Shown in pieces: positions 42,101 through 52,271 of a stretch of DNA of 64,000 nt. Under the pieces are notes generated by a model, which saw only the letters and a program-made list of their open reading frames with translations, did not search any database and was not told the origin of the DNA. The translations under genes were made by a program, and so were the position numbers. The stretch covers positions 8,330,501 to 8,394,500 of the forward strand of contig OX335651.1 in NCBI GenBank assembly GCA_946894095.1, written 5' to 3'. Position 1 is the first letter of the stretch, and the number at the start of each line of letters is the position of its first letter. This stretch comes from Incurvaria masculella (taxonomy: Eukaryota > Arthropoda > Insecta > Lepidoptera > Incurvariidae).

Positions 42101-45100
42101 AATTAGGTACATGAATGGATGCGCATGAACAGGATTCTATCTGACTTGGAGTCAGTTAGTTCATAATAAATGAAACAACGTCGGAGAGCGGCAGACGGTA
42201 GTACACAATATAGGAGTCTGACGTATTTGTGTTGTATTTGAATTTATTTCACTCATCGCAAGTGTCGCATCATTCCTCAAATAAATAAATAAAAATAAAA
42301 TAATCAGCGTATCATAGGACACATCGTCTTTAGACGGGAAGACATACCCTGTTACTAATAAACGCTGATCATCATCTGAATAGTTATACAATGTTTTGTC
42401 CTTTGCATTGACATGCAGTTTCGAATTCGAGAGAAAGGGAAAAAACATTGTATAACTGTTCAGGCGATGATCTGGGTTTATTAGTAACAGGGTGAATGTA
42501 TAGGAAATGCATGTGTCATTGGCATAATTCATGAGTCCGCCTATCGACGCCGTGTTTTGGAACGTTTTAAGATATCTCTTAAATAATCAATACGAATGGC
42601 CAACATGTAGTAAACAATCAGTTGACTTACCTCAGTAGTATCGTCGAAGATGTAGTAGGCGACTTGGAAGCCACCAAGGCCTGTGTGATTGCGACTCTGC
42701 CAAGAGACGACGATGGAGTATGGCTGAATGTCCTGGATGGCTATCTTCACCACGACTGGAACATCACAGAGCTTCTGCGCTGTTGTCTCCAAAAATACTT
42801 GACCACGAAGATCTTCTGGGAGCTCGCAGCGCAGATTGTTTGTGCCTTTAAGGACTATCTTCAGGTGATCCTGCATCCATTCCCACACGTCCTGCGATTC
42901 GCAGTTGCAGGTCAACGGGTTTTCTGGAATGCATCATTTATTAAATCATGCTGAATGTAATTGCGAGAGAGATGTGGAACCTCTAAGAGCGGAGTATACA
43001 ATATCTGGTTATTATTATAGTTTGTTGATTAAAGATCTATCTTCTTTGTTGTTCAAGCGAAAAATAAGGATGGATATATTTTAATTTTAAAATTATCAAT
43101 AACCAGAGAGTGTACACTCCATACTAACACGGCAATATGTGTTCTTTATGTCATCACCTACACCTATTGTCATGATATGAGCTTAAACATATATGGGAAC
43201 TAGGTGCCATAACAGGAACTGGATGGAAAACACAACTTTAATATTTTTTTCTATTATTGACAATCTTTCATTAAATGTGTTAGTAACAACTCGGCCTAAA
43301 TTTTTCAACCTAGTAAGTAAAGGACCTACGTAGAACCCAAAGTTTTACGTGGAATCCAAACCATGGCTAGCCTTAATGGCCTAAAAATATTCACCCATCG
43401 CGAAGCCGACCGCGCCCATAGTTGCTACAGCTCATAAGTTGAAATACGTTTGTTCGTATTATGTATTTTGTAAGTATCACTTCCTAGCTAAATATAACTA
43501 TTACTTTGTTGAAATTTTAGCGTTGAGAAAAAAATATGAACAGACTGTTTGCTACTTACTCGAAGAAATTAATATCAAAGAACTCTCACAAAGCACCCTT
43601 AAATTATTTTCCTAACATCTTGTAAGATAATTAAATAACTTTAAAATATAAATTAGTCAGTGAAAGATGAAGACGATATTGTGTTTACCGTACAATAATT
43701 AATAAGTTACTTTGCTGTAAAGGAATTTATTGTGAGAATATATATGCTTGGGTGATGTTGGGGACTAGCAATGGCTTTGCTTCTAGTTATCAATACTTAA
43801 AAACAAAATTGACGCAACAAAGTCTCAATTAATGAATTGTCTGAGGAACCCTAATATAAAAAAACTAGGGTCCAGAAATGACCCGCGTTATGACACTACC
43901 GAACTGGATCTCGGAACACTATTTGTTGCTTGAAATTGTAATTGTTTATGTGATTAATTGGATACAGAGTGAAACTAAAATATCAGTGGATCTGTAAATA
44001 TCGTTGTAAAATCTACAATTTATATATCGATTAAATAAATACAAAATATCAATATTTTGTGTAATTATAGGATACAAATATGTTTGCTCAAAATATACTT
44101 ATTTTCTATATTTTTGATAATTACTTTTAACACACATTACCTAATCCGTTCGATCGATAAGCCTAGAAAACCCGCTAGAGCGTTTTTAGGTAGGTAACTA
44201 CTCACCGTCAAAGGAAAGTGCCTTCACTTGCGTCTCCAGCGATCGGAGAACTCTCAACGGAATAACTTCGAGGTAGTTGTGGCTCAGGTCGACGAGGCGA
44301 ATCTTTCTCAGCGCACGGAACGTGTCCGCAGACATTACCGATAACCAGTTTCCGTTCAAGTGTAGCTCCGACAAGCTCTCTAGCCCTTGAAACGTTTCTT
44401 TAGATAATCGCGATAGATGGTTGAAAGATAGGTCCAACTTCTGTAAGCTCTTGAGATCCGATGTGAACTCTTCTAGTTCGCGCACGTTGTTGTGCGATAT
44501 GTTGAGAGCGCGGAGTGCGTAGAGACCTTGTAATCTCTCTCGCGGTAAATTGTCCAACTTGTTGTTGCTCAAATCCAAAGCGATTAGTTGTCCCAACTTC
44601 ATAAATGCTCCAGGTGAGAGTCGAACTATTAAATTCTGCTTCAGGATCAGGTGCTTAAGTGAAGGAAAGTTCTCAAAGTCTTTGCTGGTTATTATAGTGA
44701 GGTTAGTATCGGTGATGACGACGTCTTCGAGCGTTGGATACCTCTTAGCTGAGTAGGCCTGCGTGAGCTCAGTGAGAGGGTTCCCAGAAATATTGAGCCG
44801 CGTCAGCGCGGGCAGCAAGGCCTCTGATAGAGCAGCACTAGGTATGTGCTTGAATAGGTTGTACGAAAGATCCATTTCTTTTAGTCCTAGAGAATGCTGA
44901 AAAAAGTTCTGTGGCAGTGCGGTCAGTGCGTTTCGGCTCAAGTTTACTGATATCAAATTTTTTAGCACGATTGATGTAAATCCATTCACAGAAGAAATAT
45001 AATTTTCACTCAAAATTAAATGTCTCAGATTCTGTAGACCGATGAATTTGAAGAAATCTACTGTCGTTAGTCGATTTCCTGACAGGTCGAGAACTTCCAA

Positions 45101-47584
45101 AGATGTTATATTGAAGAGGGCTACATGTGGAAACTCGGAGAATTCGTTTCCACGAAGGTTAATTTCTTGTAGAATGCCTGTGTAGGCGAATGTGTCCTTG
45201 TGAAGATCTTTTAGATGATTGCTTCTTATATGAATTCGAAGAAGATTTTGGTTCTTAGAGAATATGCCTTCGGGTAGATGGGAAATGTTTGAATGATCAA
45301 GATTTATTGTTTGAAGAGAGGGGAGGTGTGAAAAAGTCACGTTCTTCAGTTGAGTTAAGTTGTTGTTAAATACAGTTAGCGATCGTAACGCTGACAGCTC
45401 GATGTGTTGAACGTCTTCCCACACCAAATGGTTATTACTCAGTTCTAAATTGTTCAGATTATTTAGCGATTTGAAGGAACCCTTTTTTATGTCTTTTATC
45501 ACATTGTAGTTTAACTTTAAATGCTTTATTGGTATAAAAGTTTCAAACATATTTTCGTCTATTATGTTTAAATTATTGCTAGACAAGTCTAAAGATTTTA
45601 ATTTCAATAACATACTAAAAGCACCCTTTCCAATGAAATTAATTTTGTTATTGTATAAATTCAGTTCTTCTAATGTAGTTAAATTATAAAAACTTTCGTT
45701 GGTTATTTTCGAGAGTCTATTGTTACTTAAATCTAAAAACTTAAGTTTTTTCATATGATAAAAAGTTTTGTCTTCTAAATATTCAATGCTATTATTTCTT
45801 AAATAAAGTCTCTGTATTTTATTCAAGTCATTGAATAGAGTAGGTCCTAGTTTATTTAAATTATTTTGGCTGAGCCACATTATTTGTACATTGACTTGTC
45901 CCCGTAGCGAACTGTTTTTTAACAAACTTAGATTATTGAGTTCGAGTTGTATGGAGACAAGCGAGGAGTTTCTATTGGGAAACATGTCTCCAAGCGTAGT
46001 CAGCCGATTTCCTTGCAGATTTACATGTTGAAGGCTTCGCAGCGTTATTAGTGCATTTGAATCGATGCTCTGGATGAGATTGTTTTGTAGATGCAGCTCC
46101 AGCAAGCCCGGCAGTGGGCTAAATACGTGCCGCCTCAACGCAACGATTCTATTATATTGTAGCCGAATCTCTCGTAAATTCTCCAATTCACTGAACAGAT
46201 ATTCTTCCAGCTCTTCGATACGGTTATTATCTAAGCTTAATGTTGTAAGTTTTCTATTAGTTTTGAAAGTTTTCTGTGGAAGTTTTGTTATAAAATTTGA
46301 TCCCATGTGAAGTTGAGCTAAATTGAATAAAGAGCTAAAACAGTTTTCGTGCAGCGAGCGGATCGCATTTTGCTCTAGATAGATAACACTCAGGGCGGAG
46401 GCGTTTTGAAAAACGTCTTCTGGAATGTTGAGAATGTTATTTTCTGATAGAAAAATTTCTGTTAGCTGCGGTAGATTTGCGAACAATCCACTGATGTAAT
46501 GGATATGGTTGTGACTTAGATCGACTGTTCTTATATTTTTGTTTTCTTGGAATACATTTCTATGAATTTTTGTTATTTTGTTGTGGCTTAAATCCAGGGA
46601 CTCTAAAAGAGCCAATGATATAAAAGCATCCTTGTCAATTTCATTTATCAAGTTATTAAATAGAGTCAGTGTCTTCACTGATCTTGTTGGTCGGAAAACG
46701 TCATTTTTCAGTATGTAAAACAAGTTCGAGCTTAAATCTAAAACCGTTAACGACGGAAGGAGTAAGTCTGATTCTTCAGAAACAAAGGATATTCTATTCC
46801 AAGCTAGTCGCAGAGTATTTAACGCATTAAGCTTTCTTAATGCTGTTAATGGTAAAAAATCCAAATAATTTTCGGTTAGATCTAAATCGATCAATGTTTT
46901 CTCTAATCCGTCAAAAGCATTACTTGTTATATTTCTTATTTTGTTACCTTTCAGGTTTAACTTTTTCAATCGTATGTCCAAGAACAGATTCGAGTGTAGC
47001 TCTTCAATTTCGTTTAACTGAAGATCTAATGACTGAAGCTTCTTGAGTTTCGTGAAGGCGTGTCGTGGTATGTTGCTCAGCTTTCCAGAAACTAGGCTCA
47101 GTGATTCCAGAGAATTTCTCAAAGAAGTAAAGGCGTCCTCATTGATTCTCTGAAGGCTCGATTGAGTAATTTGCAAACTGTGAACTGAGGCTGTCTGGGG
47201 GAAGAGGCTTGAAGTTAGTTCTACGACTGAACTGTCCAAATCGTAAATGGATAGTGACTGTATGGTGCCTCCGACCAAGGACAGTGCATTTTTTATTGAT
47301 GCTGGTGTCGCTCCAGGACATTCGAGAAATAAACCTGAAAAACCAAATTTCGTTAAAATCTTATGAAACGTTAGCGTATAATGTTGATATTTTATGTAAA
47401 AAAAAATTTGAAGATAATTTTTCTCACCTTCCTTAAAATTATAACAGGGACACATTGGATTTTCAGCGAGACTCGGACACTGCGAATGCTCTTCTCCTTG
47501 AAGTATCGGGATGTGGAGGGTTAATACTACAAAGAGTGCGATACGGACTCGCAGTTCCAGCTGCTCTTTGTAAATAGGCCTCAT
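39102..47584 (-). CDS. LRR-FN3 single-pass membrane protein, artichoke/chaoptin-like (four coding exons)
   Basis: Exons on the minus strand are 47584-47428, 47334-44206, 42923-42631 and 39647-39102. Donors are GTGAGA, GTGAGT and GTAAGT; acceptors are TTTTTCAG, ATTCCAG and TTGTTACAG. Phases agree and the total is 1374 codons plus stop. The product has a signal peptide (IALFVVLTLHIPILQG), a Cys-rich cap (CPSLAENPMCPCYNF), about 42 leucine-rich repeats of 24 residues, an LRR C-cap (NPLTCNCE), one fibronectin III domain split between exons 3 and 4 (IQPYSIVVSWQSR; SPGTKYTVCVLALG), a helix (LSLVVGCCMGFVVFVVLVSAL), a KGKKRR stop-transfer and a short tail ending DKTKPE. It is therefore a cell-surface adhesion or matrix receptor-type protein. 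Chaoptin has a similar repeat number but no FN3 domain, so artichoke-like is my first choice; the symbol is left blank because I could not compare. Confidence 0.88.
40085..40330 (+). pseudogene. LINE ORF2 C-terminal fragment
   Basis: Plus strand about 40113-40230: RTHRSSKSFIYRVVKLWN, then a frame loss, then FPPKYKLGSFK. It is the same family as 29490-29735 and is inserted antisense to the host gene. Confidence 0.65.
41265..41390. repeat. Interspersed repeat shared with 48430-48570
   Basis: AAAATATATGGGGAGGACGA, TTTTATCTAACTTTTTTGC and TTTGGACCAT occur in the same order at both sites. This copy has only the right end of the TIR. Confidence 0.55.
42346..42493. mobile_element. Palindromic foldback element, 148 bp
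   Basis: Arms of about 53 bp (ACCCTGTTACTAATAAAC ... AGTTATACAATGTTTT and their inverse) surround a 40-base loop. It is in intron 3, 138 bases from exon 3. It is probably a MITE; a hairpin precursor is possible but not supported. Confidence 0.8.
42991..43120. mobile_element. Small TIR element, 130 bp
   Basis: The ends GGAGTATACAATATCTGGTT and AACCAGAGAGTGTACACTCC are imperfect inverted repeats of about 25 bp. The interior is AT-rich. Confidence 0.65.
43170..43450 (-). mobile_element. SINE-1, inverted, diverged
   Basis: GGGAACTAGGTGCCATAAC and AACCATGGCTAGCC mark the family tail and body on the reverse strand. The head near 43430 is decayed. Confidence 0.65.
47335..47427 (-). other. 93-nt in-frame intron of the LRR gene
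   Basis: It is a multiple of three and has no stop, so retention would add 31 residues (EKNYLQ...). Its AT-rich content and GTGAGA/TTTTCAG borders mark it as an intron. Its removal restores GLFLECPG directly after YNFKE. Confidence 0.8.
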
Positions 47585-47676
47585 GGTGAGCAGGCCGTCG
47601 TCGTGAGGTCGTCATGGCAATCTCATATCGCATTTGAGCACACCTTGACTTGTCTTGCCTTGTTGATATTAACGAC
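47428..47676 (-). other. LRR gene exon 1: 5' UTR part and start codon
   Basis: An acceptor (TTTTTGTTACAG) ends at 47677, so this exon has 92 bases of 5' UTR before ATG 47584. The promoter and at least one non-coding first exon lie further right, at an unknown place. Confidence 0.7.
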
Positions 47677-48416
47677 CTGTAACAAAAATAAACACTTAGA
47701 AATAAATTAAAAAACAAGTTAGTCATAATATAAGTATGCCAAGAATGATGGTGCGCATTTTAAAAAAATGGGCCTTTTTTATCTAATCTTCAACCTAATT
47801 TTTTAAACAAGAAATGGTTGCCAAAAAAAGGTGATTCTTATTGAGGTTTTTCCATTAACCTTAATGTCGATTGTTTTTTCTAGTGGGTTTTCTCTATTGC
47901 CTCAAAAAAGTCACAAACCACTCAGACCAGTATTTATTTGAATTAAAGTAGATATCAGCGTATATCTATGATAAGAGATGTCTTCAACTAATTTAGTACT
48001 TTGATAATTTTTTTTTTTAAATAGAATTAGAAAAGAAGCAAGATTGGGCTTACTCTCTTGAGAACAATAACAGATCCTGCAGCCGAAGTTCTTCTAAAAT
48101 GCATTTTGTAGAAGTGCTAGAAATGCAGGCGAACTATTTATTGGATTGGAAAAAGTATCCAAAAAAACGTTTTAGATAACTTTTATTTGTTGTTAAAACT
48201 AGATTTGACCTAAGTGGCGCTGAAGAGATTTTTGGTAAAATTGTTCCAATATGGCGACACGAGCGGCGATTTCATATGATTGCGCAAACTTGGAATACTA
48301 ATGAGAACACGAAACTGTACAAACTCATAAAAAAATCTTGAATGAGTTGCTACTTTTTCACTTTTATGTATGAAACCGTGTGCTGACCAAACTGCCCCTG
48401 TTTCAATAAACGCCCG
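47677..48416. other. Non-coding, upstream of LRR exon 1
   Basis: AT-rich. Expected to be intron of the LRR gene, since exon 1 begins with an acceptor. Nothing else seen. Confidence 0.5.
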
Positions 48417-48590
48417 ATACAGTATGTTAACGTGCTTATGGTCCAACCGTTAACCATACACAAAATGTATGGGCAGGACGGTCTTTAAGTCATACAACAA
48501 AATGGTATCTAACCTTTTTTGCCTATCAAATATGCCAAGAAATACGTGGTTACCATTTGGACCATAAGGCCGTTAACAGCCTGTATACTT
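48417..48590. mobile_element. TIR element (MITE-like), about 170 bp
   Basis: TGTTAACGTGCTTATGGTCC (48424 on) and the inverse of GGACCATAAGGCCGTTAACA (to 48579) form imperfect TIRs of about 33 bp. The interior matches 41265-41390. Confidence 0.65.
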
Positions 48591-48699
48591 TTCCACCAAT
48601 GTTTGAATCTAAGCGTGATATTTTCTCTGCTCGATATTTATCGAGTTTTTCGCGGTACGACACATATTGAAACAACGCCACAGACCAGGTAGCCCTACG

Positions 48700-49230
48700 A
48701 TCACTGGCAATATCGTAGAGGAACCGGCGATTTGAGCGCCAGCGGCGAGAGTGGAGTCTTCTCACCTACGTGGTCGGACATGCATTCGGTCTCCCGACAC
48801 AGCAAAATAAATCCATCGGTATCATGAGTTTCGAGCAACCTTCCTGATATCTCAAGCGGACTAATTCTAAGAAACTGTATTAGTATGTTCACTTTGTGAG
48901 TGACAATGAGGTATCGGTGCATAGGGGGGTATACCGCCCCGCTCTGCCGCCGCTTGTTTGTCACGCCGGGAGTCCCGCCGCGGGGTCCGGCCCGGTACCG
49001 CCCCGGACCGCTCTCGCCCCGGCTTCTGTGTGACATGGTTCATACAAAGTCGTATCATATAAACAATCCCGGGCCTGTACCGACCCGGACCGCTCCCGCC
49101 GCTTGCTTTAGCGTTACTTATGCTTCGGGACTTTTTCTTTCTGTATATGCTACAGTCATTATAACGAACTCCGTTATATTCTGGAAATCTGGTTTGTTGA
49201 CGTAAATTTTATGTTCCGGTGACGTATTAG
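48700..49230. other. GC-rich segment with an internal duplication
   Basis: CCCGGTACCGCCCCGGACCG at 48989 and CCTGTACCGACCCGGACCGC at 49073 are a diverged local duplication, about 85 bp apart. Both strands are open for about 100 codons because of composition. No gene is recognised. Confidence 0.4.
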
Positions 49231-49319
49231 AATATGTGACGAGAATAAAATCTTAAATTGTGTTTGTATTTTTTTGAAATGTGTAATAAAACTTGTAGGA
49301 GCGAGTTTTCCGAAAAGCC

Positions 49320-49324
49320 GTACC
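49320..49324. repeat. Target site duplication GTACC, left
   Basis: Repeated exactly at 58065-58069. The empty site would read AAGCCGTACCCTTCTC. Confidence 0.9.
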
Positions 49325-50687
49325 TGTATTGGACTAAATCAATATATCACGAGGAGCGCGAACCGAAACAAAAGACACTGACGCGCACTACCTGCCGGGC
49401 GCGCTACCTGTCCCCTCCCCCGCACGCCTTTCACAATTATCTGCCTCGCCTACGACCGATACCCACGAAAAGCCCTATGATATTATTATGACTGCTTGCA
49501 CCGAGATATAGATTGCCTTACTCACACATTATGTCCCGAAATATGTTCATTTGTATTATGTTGTAAATATACGATACTTAGATAATGTGTGTTTAGGACT
49601 GTAAGATAAATAACGTGTACAGCTCAGTTAAGTAACCTCAGGCGAGGCCACGATATGTTTTTTGATAATTGTGTTAGCTATAAGTCCTTTTAGAATAATA
49701 TTGTAAATAAAGTATATGAGTCTTGTTGTAAATAAATGTATATACGTGCCGCATGACTCCACGAACAATATTATAATATTTTAGAAGTTATATGGTCTTA
49801 GTGTTTTATAACCTATGTAAAGCCACACGGAAGAAATATATGTTTTTGTTATTTTTGAGAATATATCATATACGAGATATTATGTAAATTTACGAAAAGT
49901 CCATTTTAAAATAAAAGCAGCGGACGCGCTCTGCGCGCCGCGGACGAATTTAGCACAACGACGCGCGCGCCCTCTTGGCGGCCGAACGAGGCAACTCGAA
50001 AAATGTACCATGTAAAATACCTTTGAAAGCAAGAAATTGTATAAAATCTTAAAGTTACGAATTTATTTGTACATGTATGGAAAGAGCGAAAAAAGTACCT
50101 ATCGAATGATGTACCCAACACGAAAGTCTAGCATGTGTACCACGAATGGGGTTGAGGCAAAGTTATATTTGTGTAAGAAATTGTAATGGGAGTCAACAAT
50201 ATCGAGCCTATTTTACGAGTCTCCACAAAAGGCCAATATACCTTATACTATTTGGATAGATCTCAGCGAGATCTATCCGCACATATGTTTAGATTTTAAG
50301 TCCAACATGTACAACCAAAGATATAAGGCTAGAGCAGTACATTTTGTAAAACGAAATAGGAATCAAAGTACGGAGAGGCTCTAGTGGCCGTCTATTTTAT
50401 TACTTTTCAAGGTAGTTAAGGAAATTAAATTTCAATATACGTTACGTTCGCTACAACATTACGGTGTTTTATTCTGATCGAAATACTACGCTTCGGTTCC
50501 GGCACCACGACCCCTGACCTACGAGATCTCCGGATCGACATCGAGTCCTGCAGGGAGGCACCCCGTCGGCTGGAACTGGAGGTAGCGGACGTCGCTACGA
50601 TCGAGCTATCGGAGACCCTGTACCCCGCCGCCTCCGCCCGCCGTCCACGTACTACAGTCCACTGAGCTTCGGGGGGTGGCGGATACA
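49325..50687 (+). mobile_element. 5' LTR of the BEL/Pao element (1363 bp)
   Basis: It starts TGTATTGG and ends GGATACA. It includes AATAAA signals (e.g. near 49707) and a perfect hairpin at 50254-50278. It has TATTATG near 49557, absent from the 3' LTR. Small minus-strand frames such as 49906-50121 are repeated identically in the other LTR and are not genes. Confidence 0.95.
50254..50278. other. Perfect hairpin in the 5' LTR
   Basis: GGATAGATCTC, loop AGC, GAGATCTATCC. The same hairpin is at 57631-57655 in the 3' LTR. Confidence 0.85.
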
Positions 50688-50689
50688 TC

Positions 50690-50710
50690 TGGTCCACTTC
50701 GAGCCGGATC
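50690..50710 (+). other. Primer binding site, tRNA-Tyr type
   Basis: TGGTCCACTTCGAGCCGGAT begins two bases past the LTR. It matches the complement of tRNA-Tyr 3' ends (TGGTCCTTCGAGCCGGA) except for one extra A. Confidence 0.7.
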
Positions 50711-50741
50711 CAGTCCCTGCGACCTGGATCACGACAACATC

Positions 50742-52271
50742 ATGCCGATCACGAGAAGCCGGAAGAACGCGGAACGACCTGCGGCTGCAACAAGAACTCC
50801 GTCGGAACAAGCCACGACCGCGGCCATCTCCACGACGCCAGAGGCCGCGACCAACCCCACGCCGCCGACGGAGCACCCCACGACGTCTGACCCCCCTGCG
50901 CCACCCGAGGGAGGGACCGACTCACCGAAGCAGCCGTCCGGGACGCCGCCGACAGAACGAGCCGAGAGGACCGCCACGCCTTCCACACGTCCACGTGCCA
51001 CCGCGACGGAGACCAACACGTGGTCTCATGGCACCACGACGGCGGACACGCACGACACCGTGCGACCACGACCAGACAACGGACCTCCGGCACCGGCACG
51101 CAGCGGACGAGCGGCATCTACGACCAGCACGGCCAGATCCAGACAGCGACGTCAGGCCGAGATGGAGCTGGCCAAGCGGAAGCTGGAAGAAGCCCAAGCA
51201 GCGACGCAGCTAGCCCAGGCGCGGCTAATCTGCCTAGAAGAAGAATCATCGTGCGGCGGCGACGACCTCGACGAGCCGAACCGGGAGGAGCTGACCCGCA
51301 AATGGCTGCAGCAACAAGAGGACGCGAGACTGCTGCCAGCCGAACGAGCCCCGCACGTGAACGAGCTTGTGTGCAAAGTGACAGTACCTGTGCCCGAAGT
51401 GACGATACCTGTGCGCGAAGTGACTGCTCCTGCCCACCGAGTGACCGACCCAGTGCCTGCGAGGGAGCGAGCCTGGAACGCCGACGCCGCAGCCGCCGCA
51501 TCGCCGGCCACCGCGGACCATGTGAGTAAGGCTATTTTATATCTTGGTGCAAAGCAGTCACTTAACGATCTCCCTAATTTTGATGGTTCCATTGGGCAAT
51601 GGTATATTTATGCGGACAAGTTAAATTCACTTTTAAATAATAAAAGTTTGTCCGATCGCGATGTTTTTGCAAAAGTTCAAAAGTCACTGCAAGGAGAGGC
51701 GCGCCGTACGGTTTCAGTACTTTTGAATCACCCGTCAAATCTGAAAAGAATTTTTAACCGGCTAGAAGATAAATACGGGTCCCCTTCTATTGTTGTGTCT
51801 CAAATGTTAACTTCGATAAAATCATTTCCGAGAATTCGCGACTCAACAAGCCGAGAAAGTTTGTGTGATTTGGCTACACTTATTGGAGGTCTCATGTCTG
51901 TTGTATATTCGGATTCCGTGTCTTATTTTAATAATTCCGACCGCGCAGCAAACTACCGAGCTCGCGTTGAAGATACCGATTTGCTAAATAGTATCGAAGA
52001 TAAGTTACCGGAGCATCTACGTCATATGTGGTGGCTTCACGCGCAGAACGATCAGTCGAAACAACCTCCAATTTGTATTTTTGAGCGATGGTTAGACCAA
52101 ATCGCACACAACATCCCGAGACGTTTTGATTTAGCAGCACCCGCAGTAACGTCAAGTGGCGCGCCTCAGCCAATCAGGGAGCCGCGCAACCTCCCACGCG
52201 CTACGTACGCCCGACCCCCACTCCCGCCGCATCCACGAGTGTTCGCTGCTACCGCGAGCGAGAATTTTTAA
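50742..52271 (+). CDS. BEL/Pao gag
   Basis: A 509-residue Gag. I choose ATG 50742 (MPITRSRKNAERP) because an upstream in-frame start would lie inside the LTR. Residues 1-145 are rich in Pro, Thr and Arg and probably disordered. About 148-185 is a helical KRKLEEAQAATQLAQARL segment. About 270-430 is the DUF1759-type capsid region usual in this family (LPNFDGSIGQWYIYADKL, LEDKYGSPSIVVSQML). The first 750 bases are much more GC-rich than the rest. The frame ends ASENF and TAA at 52269, and pol continues in the same frame. Confidence 0.9.
   Translation: MPITRSRKNAERPAAATRTPSEQATTAAISTTPEAATNPTPPTEHPTTSDPPAPPEGGTDSPKQPSGTPPTERAERTATPSTRPRATATETNTWSHGTTTADTHDTVRPRPDNGPPAPARSGRAASTTSTARSRQRRQAEMELAKRKLEEAQAATQLAQARLICLEEESSCGGDDLDEPNREELTRKWLQQQEDARLLPAERAPHVNELVCKVTVPVPEVTIPVREVTAPAHRVTDPVPARERAWNADAAAAASPATADHVSKAILYLGAKQSLNDLPNFDGSIGQWYIYADKLNSLLNNKSLSDRDVFAKVQKSLQGEARRTVSVLLNHPSNLKRIFNRLEDKYGSPSIVVSQMLTSIKSFPRIRDSTSRESLCDLATLIGGLMSVVYSDSVSYFNNSDRAANYRARVEDTDLLNSIEDKLPEHLRHMWWLHAQNDQSKQPPICIFERWLDQIAHNIPRRFDLAAPAVTSSGAPQPIREPRNLPRATYARPPLPPHPRVFAATASENF
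52269..52271 (+). other. In-frame TAA between gag and pol
   Basis: The codon lies between gag (ASENF) and the pol zinc knuckles (SSDTKFVRKCELC) with no frame change. It is either a nonsense mutation or a readthrough point. BEL/Pao elements usually have one gag-pol ORF. Confidence 0.85.

Larger units (their letters stand above)
39648..42630 (-). other. Intron 3 of the LRR gene, with repeats
   Basis: It holds a LINE fragment (40085-40330), a repeat shared with 48430-48570 (41265-41390), a low-complexity A-rich stretch (41390-41620) and a foldback element (42346-42493). 40330-41260 shows nothing else. Confidence 0.6.
42924..44205 (-). other. Intron 2 of the LRR gene, with repeats
   Basis: It contains a small TIR element (42991-43120) and an inverted SINE-1 (43170-43450). 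43451-44205 is AT-rich with nothing recognised. Confidence 0.6.

Noticed and set aside
39102..47584. Naming the gene chaoptin
   Set aside because: Repeat number is similar, but chaoptin is known as lipid-anchored without an FN3 domain, whereas this protein has FN3 and a transmembrane helix.
49906..50121. 71-codon ORF repeated at 57283-57498
   Set aside because: It lies in the LTRs and is identical only because the LTRs are.
50729..51592. Several 80-170-codon ORFs on both strands in BEL gag
   Set aside because: Shadows of the GC-rich 5' part of gag; the gag frame alone has family homology.
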